A stretch of 64,000 nt of DNA, from contig JAITYX010000047.1 in assembly GCA_021018815.1 (NCBI GenBank), positions 2,480,001-2,544,000 on the forward strand, written 5' to 3'. Every line of letters begins with the position of its first letter. The first letter of the stretch is position 1. Positions 47,411 to 64,000 of this stretch are shown here, piece after piece. A program made the translations under genes and the position numbers. The DNA is from Talinum fruticosum. Lineage: Eukaryota > Streptophyta > Magnoliopsida > Caryophyllales > Talinaceae. The notes beneath the pieces were generated by a model. It was not told the DNA's origin. It saw only the letters and a list, made by a program, of their open reading frames with translations, and did no database searches.

Positions 47411-50248
47411 ATGCAAGGGGCAGTAAGAGGACTTCTGTCAAGCGGAAAAAATGCGATTTTGCAGCATTTCCGCTTGGGAAACCAATGGGTGAGGCCGATT
47501 GCGCTTGCACGCTTTGAGTCAACTATGTCTGCCCGTATGGAGGAGCATGGTTTTGAGAAAACCACTATTTCTGATATCTTGAAGGGCAAGGGTAAAGGTG
47601 CTGATGGATCATGGCTATGGTGCACCACTGAGGATACTGTTTATGATGCGGTTAAGTCGGTAAGGATCTTGTATTTTTCTGTTTGTTTGGCCCCTATCCC
47701 CCAGCACAGGGTTAATGCATGTGAATTCAGTGAGAAATAAGGATGGCTTTGACTTCATGTGTGGATCACCATCTTCGCAGATGACTCAAAACAACGTGGG
47801 AGCTTTGGTGGTGGTTAAGCCTGGCGAGCAAAAATCAATTGCTGGTATTATTACAGAGAGAGGTATGCCGCAATTTGTTCTGGTATGACAAAAGCCTGTG
47901 GGACAAGGGGCTTTTGTGATGCATGATTGCAGAGCCTTGACCAAATGAAACATCTAAACTCGAAAACATTTAAACTGCCAAGGTTGTGAACTACTGCATT
48001 GTGCCACTCAGATAGTAAAATACGTGCGGCTCAATTCTGAATGTTGGCTGGAGTAATTTCTGCTATTTATATTGAAGTCGTTGGTTATCTTTGCTAGCAC
48101 TTGATTAGGCAGCATTTTCTCTGATTGCTGGAAACTTGATGTAACAGTTTGCCTGTTTCTATGATCATTTCATTTTCATCATGTATTCTTCTAGGACTAG
48201 GTACTTATGCTACCTTTCCTTTGATGAAACTGGAAATGTGTGCCTCTAATCCTGATTAAATAACACCAAGCTAAAGCATGACTAGGAAAGTATTAACTTG
48301 GAGACATCCTTTTAAAAGTCAATATTATTACCATTGGTGCTTCCAGCACCAGATTGTCCTTTTCCTCATACACAGGTTCTGCATGGTGCTGTATGCTCAT
48401 ACATGTGAACTTTTGATATTCCTTCACGTTTGGAACTTCTGTTATGTTATTAGGTATAGTGTTTTCACTTGAGGTTGTAGTACATGAAATGTGTGTTCCT
48501 GGCCTTGTGTTTGTTGCCTCTTCTGTGAATCCTTGCTGGGTGATTTTGTGTTCTAGGCTTTGGAATTGTATTATTAATATATTATTATCATCGTATGTTG
48601 CATTGTTGCTAAGCATGGAAGCCTCTTAACTTGATTTCATTTTCTGATGAAGATAGTTGATCTGAGTTTGAAATAAAATCTCTGGAGTTTTCTGTAAAAA
48701 CAGCCATTTGCTAAAATATGATAGTCAATGCCGTCATCCTTAAGACTAGAATCTAAGTTTATATCTTGAAAACAAGTTTGGAGGACCAGTATTCAAGTAT
48801 CAAATGAGTGATGATGTAGTCAATCCTCCAATTTTGAAACTCAAGATATGCTCGAATTCAATCCCTAAACTGAGTGGCCATTTGTCTTATATCAGAAACA
48901 GACTACTTCTATTTCATTTGGCTTAACAAAAAGTTGAAAAGAAAATCTTCCTAGCTCTTGAACTAAAAAGACTGTTTAGAAGGCAGATGGGACTGGGAGT
49001 GAAATAAACTGGAATGGTGATTGTAAGGTGCTGAAAATTAAGCAGAGCAGCAGTATCGAGTTTTGTGGTGGCTGCATAGGGGCCTGCTGTTCATTGAAGC
49101 TTTTGCCTTGTGTTTGTCCTGGAAAAGAAAAAAGACCCAGAACTATGGAAAAGGAAAAATGGTTTTGAACAGTCTGCTTATGCATTGTTTCACTTAACTA
49201 TAGCTGAATATCAATTTGTATGCTGTAGCCAGCTATACTTGTGTTTACTTATTCCCTTTATTTTCTTTTTTTAATGCTCCAGATTATCTCAGGAAAATCA
49301 TAGTGCAAGGTAGATCTTCGAAGTCCACTAAGGTTGGTGACATTATGACTGAGGAGGTATGTTCCATCACATTCTGTGTCATGCTTAATGATATACTTCC
49401 TTTAGAATTATAGCTGAATTTTGCTTATGTCCATGTGGACACCATGTTGGGTGCTATTGCAGAACAAGCTGATCACAGTTACTCCAGACACAAAGGTTCT
49501 GAAGGCTATGCAACTGATGACAGGTTAGCTAATGAAAACTTCTGGCTGCTGAGGCTGTTGCTGTTGTTTTAAAATGTTGTATGAATATTTCATTTCACCT
49601 CATCAAGTATTTGTTTTGGAGACTTCACACTTGATATGGATATGGAAACTTGACCATTTCATTTCAGATTAAAGGCACACGATCTTTGGAAAATTGGCTG
49701 AATTGAACACCTTACCCATGGTTGACATTTAATGTCTTGCTTGGATATGGCTCTTGCTATGTCCCCTTGTGGACATCTATTAAAGGCCAATTTTGGTAAT
49801 TTTTCAGCTTTGGTTATAGTGGACTTATGCAAAATGCCTCCTAACTTTCCGTATGCTTCATTTTTATGGAGTATCAGGCTATAAATGAATTTTATGGGCA
49901 TAACAGTATGAACCCCTTTCTGCGATGCTAGGGTAAGACATGAGACTGCTTATATGAACCCCTTCCCCCAACCCCAAGTAGGCAGGACTTTTTAGGGTAT
50001 GGATTTGGATATGGCTCTTGCCTTGACCGAGTCTGTGTAACATTGGATTGAATTTCCTGGCTAAGATGGAAGCCAGAAGTTCTAATACAATGGTGTTGCT
50101 TGCAGACAACCGCATCAGGCACATTCCAGTCATTAATGACAAAGATATGATGGGCATGGTGTCTATTGGAGATGTGGTTCGTGCTGTGGTTACCGAGTAT
50201 CGAGATGAACTGGACCGTTTGAACGCGTATATACAAGGAGGTTACTAG
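47411..50248 (+). CDS. CBSX3: CBS domain-containing mitochondrial protein, CBSX3-type
   Basis: Five coding exons with closed phases: 47411-47659, 47781-47862, 49283-49356, 49463-49523, 50106-50248, giving 202 aa (about 206 recalled for Arabidopsis CBSX3). The N-terminal 50 residues are rich in Arg, Ser and Ala with few acidic residues, consistent with a mitochondrial presequence. CBS domain 1 runs from about TISDILKGKG through VYDAVKSMTQNNVGALVVV to GIITERDYLRKI; CBS domain 2 from VGDIMTEENKLITVTPDT to RIRHIPVINDKDMMGMVSIGDVV. Family knowledge: tandem CBS pairs bind adenosine ligands, and CBSX3 is linked to mitochondrial thioredoxin regulation. The ATG after AGAAA was chosen because it opens the presequence. 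Confidence 0.92.
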
Positions 50249-52050
50249 ATGATAATGATGATGATGACAACGTTAATGATGGTTGGCTCTCCATCTATCT
50301 GGATGTTTCTCAGTGCACCATTTGAGTTCTATGCTTGTGAATATGGGTTAATCTCTCGTGTTCAGTAGCTGTTTGTTTCTAGTCTTGAATGGTGTATGTG
50401 CTAATAAAAAGGTGGAACTGAGTACTATTTACTAATGTTTTTGCCTGCAGATAAGCAGGCAGGAAAAAATGAGAATGATTTTGTTGGTCTAATTTGTGGT
50501 TTTGGTTGCCAAATTTAACAGTGCACTATGTGATGTATGAGGTCAGATTCCACATGCCACCCTTGGGTTCAAGTACTAGGGGCCCTAACAATGTATTTTG
50601 GGGGAAATTCTGTGGCCTGGTATGATTGTGCTCCGATCCTTGGTGCACACATCGGTTTTATTGGGCTACCTTACCGTAAGAAAAAGAAACCCTAGAGGAT
50701 TCTTTGAAGTTCAAATTGAAAAATTGTGAACAGTAGATACAAGACAACTCATGATTCCAAACAAAGGAAACAGTAATAGGTTAGAAGCAAGGCCACATCA
50801 AGACAAATCAATGGCTAACATGTGGAGGCAGAATTATCTCAAGGGAAAAGAGAATTCACAACCAAATGAAAATTTCTGCAGAACAAAGAATCCTAGTTAA
50901 GGGAGAAAAATCCCTACGCCTATGTCTGGATTGGGGTTAAGGGAGGGGGAGGGAGGGAAAGGTGCTTAATTACCTTTGTTTTTCTTTGTTTGGGGATAAA
51001 ACGGAGGGGGTGAGGATGTGGGGAATCGGTCCCCCGTTTCACCCTAATTGTTGATCCCTTTTTAAGTGAAGGGAAGGGAGGAGAGGGAAAATAAGATAAG
51101 GAGTAAAAAATAATTTGAGGTGAGCAAATACTAGGTAATGTTTTTGGCAACGTTACTTTGAGTAACTTTTCGAAAATAGTACATAAAACTCTAATCACAA
51201 TGTCAAACACTTATATTTTTAGATAAATACTGTTTTACCTATTCCAAAATACTAACCACTACTTTAAAAGTTAGTGTCGAACACACCCTGTAGGATCCAT
51301 TTTGATGGAAGGTAATGAGAGTAAGGAACAGCAAGTCTATTCCTTGCTCTTGCTTGAGAGTGAAGATTGGAGGGTAAGGAGTGCTGAAGAGTTATTCTGA
51401 CTCCTTATTTCCCTCACCCCTCCATTTTCTCACTCTTTAAAATGAGGCATAAGGAGTAACGTCGGGGTAAGAGGATGTATTTTATATCTTTACCCCAATA
51501 AACCTTAATATAATATATTTTAATATATTTAGTAAAGGCATATATATCAATTTATTAAAATAAATATATTATTAAGAGTGTGTAACCCCTATTGTGGGCC
51601 TAATGATAGGACTACGCCTCTATTAGGTCTAATGCGAGTGTGTAACCCCTTTTTACCCCCGAGCCTACTAAGCTTACAACCTATAGAGAGAGTCTATTCT
51701 TTCAAATAAGAATAAGTCCTAACTTTCCTTAAATTACTTACTCTTCCTTACTCTCCACTACTCTTACTCCTCCTTAGTCTTATTTGCTCTTTTGATTTAG
51801 GCCCTGTTCCATTTAACTTTAGCTTAACGACTCTTACAATTCGTTACAACTACTTACAACTTTTTATAACCAATTTTAGAGTTCTTTACAACTTCTTACA
51901 ACTCCTTACAGCTTTCCTTACATCTCCTTATAACCTTGCAGCTCCTTACATATAAATGGAACATGGTCTTACCCTCATTCCCGGAAGACCCGCAAATTTC
52001 ATAGCTGTGTCGATTTTTTAACAATTGCCATGGAATTATACCATCAATTC
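50249..52050. other. CBSX3 3' region and spacer
   Basis: The 3' UTR probably runs to about 50450 (AATAAAA at 50403). Beyond it no gene is seen. It contains the Tourist-like MITE at 51800-51968. Confidence 0.45.
51800..51968. mobile_element. Tourist-like MITE (169 bp)
   Basis: Ends GGCCCTGTTCCATTTA and, reverse-complemented, GACCATGTTCCATTTA. Flanked by TTA on both sides (51797-51799 and 51969-51971), the Harbinger-type duplication. The interior repeats TTACAACT words. Related to 32537-32664. Confidence 0.8.
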
Positions 52051-52149
52051 ACATTTATAGACCCAAGTTATTACATATGATATTTTATTTTAATTCTTTA
52101 GAATCCACCCCTTATTTATATGATCCTTTTTTAAAAAAATTTAGACCTC

Positions 52150-52790
52150 CTTATCAAATTATGCCATATTACTTGGATTTATGGATCCTGACCCATGGTA
52201 TAAATAAAGCTTTTGGATTGAAAGTTGTACATAATTCCATTCCTTTGGGAGCTAAACTCAAGAAAAAAGGCATTGAGATTGACAACAAATATGTCCTACG
52301 GAGAAGAGAAAAGGTAATAATTCAACATCTCTTCAAAGATTGTGAAATTTCGAAGAGAATATGGGTTAATGGAGAGTTGGGTATGAAGACCATGAAGCAG
52401 TACTCTTCATCACAGATGAGGCTTGGGATAGTTCATCACTTCAAGTAAGAGCAGCCTGAGCATATAAGGGGAAACAACAATATTGAGTTCGAAGGAAGCT
52501 GGATGTAGTTCGCTCAAACTGCACTTCAAACATAGTACACTGTAATAGAATTGACATTAAAAGAAGCTTTTTCAAGAGGAATCCAACATGTAAGAGTCAA
52601 CATGGACGTAACACAGGTGGTTAAAGAACTACAAGGAAGGATCAACTATTATAAGAACAACAAATATTTGCTTGGTTTTATTAGGAAATTGATCACATCC
52701 TTTGCCTCATATTTGATAGTTAAAGTAAGTAAATTATCAATTAGAGTTGCCAACTGCTTGGCTTGCAAAGTCTGGAAATGAGCACTCATG
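52150..52790 (+). pseudogene. LINE remnant: zf-RVT and RNase H-like pieces
   Basis: Translation near 52225-52365 gives LKVVHNSIPLGAKLKKKGIE and QHLFKDCEISKRIW, the pattern of the zinc-binding domain downstream of plant LINE reverse transcriptases. 52560-52780 gives LKEAFSRGIQHVRVNMDVTQ, VVKELQG and VANCLACKVW, resembling a plant RNase H (RVT_3) domain. Stops lie between them and no reverse transcriptase core is present, so this is a broken 3' fragment. Confidence 0.65.
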
Positions 52791-52875
52791 TAGTAATTGT
52801 TTATTTTCGTCTCCTTTGAAAAAAAAAAAAAGAAAATATGGATAACTATTCCTATTTTTTTGGGTGATAAATAAC

Positions 52876-53156
52876 TAGCGCTGGAAAAAATTCGAGTTCG
52901 GGTCTTATCGGGTTCGGTCAATTCGGACATTCGTACACATCACTCTTATCCGAACCCTATCCGAATTTCAATTCGGATGCACTTTTAGAACCCGAACCCT
53001 AACTCGGATGTCCGATTACCGAACCCGATTGTCCATTTGACCGAACTTATATTTTGATTTGTGGTATAAATAGCTATTCATTAATGAAGAGTGAAAACAT
53101 AAACGATGAAGTTTAAGTTCCTTGATTTCAAAAATTACATTTTACCTAGTATTTTG

Positions 53157-53199
<43 letters not shown>

Positions 53200-54048
53200 C
53201 GAAACATATAATAGAAGTTATACAAACAGATATGTATACAATATTAGTTAAAATTAAGAATTACAACCATTCAAGCATAATAAATAAAAGTAATAATCAT
53301 GACAAGTTGGAGTTAGAGATATTGTTAAGAGAATCGGTAGCATTACTCCAAAAATAAATCCACAAATCAACAACATAGCAATCTTTCAACAAACTTGCCC
53401 CAAAAAAATTATTCACAGATAGCAAACTTGCACCATTCATTCATCTCTTCAAATAAAGATACCTTCCATAAAGAGAAACAGAATTAGAATCTAAACGAAC
53501 GTCGCGTGATACTAGAGGGAGAGGCAACCGGAGGGTGAAGAAGGTGAAGGGAGGTAGGCCGCTAGACGTGGAAGGAAGAGAGGGAGGTTGTAGTGTGTCC
53601 GGAAAACAAATGCAAATGAAATTAGGGTTTGAGTTTCTTCATACTTTTATGCTTGGAGTTGGAGAGAGAGTCCCATAAGCTTCTATAATTAGTATTTTTT
53701 TAAGTTGGGCCGTCGAATATTACTTTTGGGCAACCCAAAAAGTCCATTTAAAAATTCAATTTTCATTTAAAAGTGTTACTGCCCATTTTTTTAGCCCAAT
53801 GCACGTAACCCAATTTTGTATACATTAAACATTCGAGTTCGGACAGATCCGATTGTCCGAATTTGTCCGAATCCAAATTTCTTTATAAATTCGGTCAACT
53901 TGAATTCTCCCTCAAAACCCAAACCCGACCCAATTTTTTATTCGGACATGTCCGAGTGACCGAAGATTAAATTCAGTTAAAAAAAGTGATCAAACCCTAT
54001 TGTTTTGGGTCGGACAAATTCGCATATTCGAGTCGGTCGACGGCGCTA
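52876..54048. mobile_element. 1.17-kb hAT-type non-autonomous element upstream of RPT3
   Basis: Perfect 8-bp duplication TAAATAAC at 52868-52875 and 54049-54056. Ends TAGCGCTGG... and ...CGGCGCTA are short inverted repeats, and subterminal regions are full of TTCGGACA and CCGAA words. It contains a (TA)n tract and a GGGAGGTAGGCCG-type leader-like stretch but no transposase. Confidence 0.85.
53159..53199. repeat. (TA)n microsatellite
   Basis: About 20 uninterrupted TA units inside the hAT-type element. Confidence 0.95.
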
Positions 54049-54089
54049 TAAATAACATAAATAAAATAAAAATTGTGCATATCTAACCC

Positions 54090-54236
54090 AGGTCTATATA
54101 TAAGAAAGTCCAGGAAAAGAAGAGAGAAAAAGAGTTGTTCCTTGGATTTCTTCGGCAACACTCCAAACCCTCAATCAGCATTCCAATCCCAATTCTCCAA
54201 TTCAACAAACCCCAAACTCCCAATCAACCACGCAAA
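54090..54236 (+). promoter_or_regulatory. RPT3 TATA box and 5' leader
   Basis: TCTATATATAAG (54093-54104) is a strong TATA box. A start site about 30 bp on is expected, giving a leader of about 100 nt rich in C, A and T before the ATG. The transposon border at 54048 is about 45 bp upstream of this box. Confidence 0.6.
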
Positions 54237-60984
<6,748 letters not shown>

Positions 60985-63323
60985 TGTTGTGGGAGCCAAT
61001 GCAGCAACCCCAGAAGAATGTCCGGCCTATTTCCCTAGCCGCGGATATAATGCCAACACGGAGATCTGCTGGTTCAACTTTGAATTCCGTTGCTTATATA
61101 CATTGATTCTAGTTTTCCCTGATTAGGCCAACTGCTCTGTACACTGCGGTTCTAGACATATAATGGTAGTTGGACTTCCTTTGTATGAAGGATCCAAACC
61201 AAAGCCTACTTCACGATGAGCCCCTAACGGAGGCTTGCGCTGGCTTGTTTTCTCGGGGTTTAATTTTCTCAGCTTACTCATTATATGATTGCTTGTACTA
61301 ATACGAATTCTGCGATGACTCAAATTCATCCGGTGGTTTTCTAGTATTTGCGCATAGACTTGATTTGTGACCTACTTTTCTGCTTTTAAATGTGTATTTC
61401 AGCCTTGAGATCAATCTTTAGCTTAAACCTTTAGGTGAGCCGTAAAGTGAGCCTGCTTTTTCGTGTCATGGAAATAAACCATGGAAAGGGAGCACAGCAC
61501 CCACCAAAGGCTTGACATCGCACAAATTTTAGCAATGTACTCACATATGAAAAGGGGGCCTAGCAAGAAGACAATGAAGTAATTCATTCATGGGAATGCA
61601 TTTCACGGGTCTGAAAGGTTTCAGAGGAGCATTCAGAGAGAGTTTTAGGGTTCATAACATTCCAAAAAAACCAATATGAAGGCTTTGGTCCAATGAAAAT
61701 TGGTCAGACAAATCGCCTCATTGGACAGATAAATCGCCTTGGCTGGTACTTGGTAGCAAGTATTTGTGTGGATGGCATCTTAAAAAAAAAACGAGTTTAG
61801 GTTTCGTGTGTTGTATGGGAGTACAGCGGTAAAACGTGAATTTATTGTTTGAAAAGTTTAGAAGTTGTATCTTTAAAAATTAAAGTCCATTTTAAAGCGG
61901 ATCTTATTATGAAGAAGCAGAACGTGTCCTGAGCTCTCTCAACCTCTTTAGGTAAGAAAATCAATGGTGAGCTTGGGACGTGCTCAGGCAAGTGTGTTGG
62001 GTTCAAGCTTTTTAACCACAAGTTAGATTTGCTATCTTGAAACTCAGCAATTAACTACTTCGACATTATTGATCAGGGATGCGGTTTTCCAAATCTCAGG
62101 CTGGTTAATCTTCCCGAAGCTGATTTTTCACCAATATCATTCAAACTCCAACTGGCTAATTGTGAGTGCATGGTATTGACTGAAGTGTGCAATCCTAGAA
62201 AGAAATCGCCATGGGATCTTTTGCACCACTTATTAGACCATAATCGTTTTTAGGACAATGATTTTGCACACAATGGTGTGTTTGGTTCAATTGTTCAAAT
62301 ATTAGGGTTATATCCCTTGCTATGCAAGGCCATTAATTAAATTTTTAATAATTAAATTATTTTTTAATTTAATTATTTCTAATGAATTTATAACATTAAA
62401 AATTAATTATAAATTAAAAATAGTTATTTTTTTAAAAATAATAATAATAATTGGTATATTAGATTATATAATTTATTATAAACAGTAAATAGATAGGTGT
62501 CTTTATTTTTTTCTATTTTGATTAATATACTTTCTATTTATAGTTTTCATCATATTTAGTGTTAATGTGAATAATTTCAATATTAAATTGAATTAAAATT
62601 ACATTAAATCTACCTATTTAAGCATCCTACGTGTCGTTCATATACTACTTCAACTCAACTTTTAATATATATATATATATGATATGATGTTGAGTGTTTG
62701 TTCGTTCCTGAGCTTTGCTTGTTCATTCCAGAAGTAAGATGTTCAATTCGTTTCTCAGTGTCCATTCCTCTCAAGTATGATCTGTCTAGTTTATTCGTTC
62801 AGTAGGTGTGATTGTTATTCATGCGCTACGACTAAAATATGTAATTGAAAGATTTAAAGCAAGCAGACCATGATAAATCCGTAATTAAGACGCAGCTGAA
62901 AACACGATCACAACCTTGTTAACATGGATCGATACCCCACTTTAGCTCACATAATCACATGACAAATCAAATATGAGAAGAATATATGAAGGAAATCTTA
63001 GGACACAAGCACTCCGCACCAGACAACTGAAATGAAAGAGAAAATTCAATGCCAGCTTTTGGCTGCAGAAAACTCATAAAAATTATTGCAGAGTAATCAA
63101 CAACCTGTTCTAAGAACCACCTAGTTCCAAAGGCAAATGAGTTTTTTATGATGTTACACTGGAAGCTTGCTCAGAAATCCACTTGAATAGCAAAAAGCGT
63201 GGCAGACAAGAATACCCCCCGGTGTGACATCTCCACGGAACGGAAGGAAAATGCAGGTGATTGCCAATTTAGCTAAACATCTAAAACAGTGTTGAACAAA
63301 AAGCTTTGTTAACCTATGGTCAG
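60985..63323. other. RPT3 3' UTR and spacer
   Basis: The 3' UTR likely runs to about 61320. 61450-62300 has no gene that I can support. 62330-62620 is extremely AT-rich with self-complementary AATTAAATT words; a short (TA)n run is at about 62660-62681. 62850-63323 may be 3' UTR of the minus-strand gene. Confidence 0.4.
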
Positions 63324-63400
63324 TTATTTTGACTTCTTTAGAATCTCTTCAGACGGAATCTCCAATGTTGCCCCAGCATGCTCTTTATCTAGCTTCACTT
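63324..63400 (-). CDS. Probable last coding exon of an unidentified minus-strand gene
   Basis: Reading the minus strand, a good acceptor (GGTGTTGCAG, plus-strand 63401-63410) is followed by two leftover bases and 24 codons, [15 protein letters not shown] through SEEILKKSK, then TAA (63324-63326). The pattern of charged and small residues looks like real protein, but I cannot name the family and no preceding exon is seen up to 64000. It is a partial gene if real. Confidence 0.45.
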
Positions 63401-64000
63401 CTGCAACACCCAACATACATACTAGTTAGGTCAGATGCCCGTATGAACATACAATGGTTCCAAAGTTGGTCCACCAAGAAAGTCAAAGTCATGTGTCATC
63501 ACACCCATCTACACAGGTAAACATAAGACCCAAAACAGGAACTCAATAGGTAATATGAACTGGACATTATTAATAAGCACAAAGGTTTCATTAGCAACCT
63601 AAAAGGCTCTTACTTCTTGCAACCAATTCCAGCAGTTCAAATTATTCCTTCCTTTTTGTTTTTAAATGGCAAGGACTAAGGAACCAATGGGTACTAGGCC
63701 TTTCTCACAATGCTCCTCCCTGGTAAGTCATCTCTTAGGATGATGAACAGGTCAAGAACAAGGAACATGATACAAAGAGTGGTGATGATCGATTAAGTGG
63801 ACTAGTTTATAGAAGGGCCATTTCATTATCAACTGAAGTACATGTTACCCATTCGTGGACGCTGTAAGATTGAGAAAACCAGCTTCTACACAGAGCATCA
63901 TCAGTTCAAAATGGCATCGTCAATCCAAAATTGATTCAAAAATTAACGATCTCTTTTGTTTCCTTCAAAGTGAGCTCCTTATATCAAGATCACTCAACTT
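63401..64000 (-). other. Presumed intron of the minus-strand gene, to the window edge
   Basis: No coding exon, RNA gene or repeat is recognised here on either strand. Confidence 0.35.

Overview
The window is nuclear DNA from a flowering plant, probably a eudicot. The evidence is short exons joined by GT-AG introns of up to 6 kb, CT-rich 5' leaders, AT-rich spacers full of plant transposon families, and proteins whose closest remembered relatives are Arabidopsis-type. All gene calls come from reading frames and splice junctions checked for phase by hand; no database search was possible.

Four plus-strand genes and the last exon of a probable minus-strand gene are visible. (1) 8639-27694: a 14-exon DEAH/DExH-type RNA helicase with two CCCH zinc fingers, the plant C3H31-type family; all splice phases close to give 1017 aa. 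(2) 31082-34747: a two-exon conserved plant protein of unknown function, whose exon 1 carries an apparent 1-nt frameshift in a G run. (3) 47411-50248: a CBSX3-type mitochondrial protein with two CBS domains, 202 aa. (4) 54237-60984: RPT3, an AAA+ ATPase of the 26S proteasome base, 6 exons, about 419 aa, with one C missing from a C run just before the Walker A motif. (5) 63324-63400 on the minus strand: a short C-terminal exon of an unidentified gene. The genes look unrelated in function, as is normal for plant gene order; no operon-like or cluster logic is visible.

The rest is mostly transposon strata. 1-8.2 kb holds an LTR-derived stretch, a decayed hAT (RICESLEEPER-like) transposase and one copy of a dispersed repeat that recurs at 35.6-37.6 kb. 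Helicase introns 4 and 12 hold LINE tails, MITEs, hAT-type insertions and Cassandra-like (5S-RNA-derived) LTR pieces. 40.15-45.58 kb is a four-level nest: a Cassandra-type TRIM, split by a Tourist-like MITE, split by a 3.9-kb solo LTR, split by a non-autonomous hAT element; most levels have target-site duplications that can be read directly. 52.0-54.05 kb holds a LINE remnant and a 1.17-kb hAT-type element whose end lies about 45 bp from the TATA box of RPT3.

I see no sign of a wholly new molecular system. The most informative observations are the nested insertion stack, the filled/empty-site pair of the dispersed repeat, the transposon next to the RPT3 core promoter, and two homopolymer frameshifts that may be either assembly errors or real lesions.
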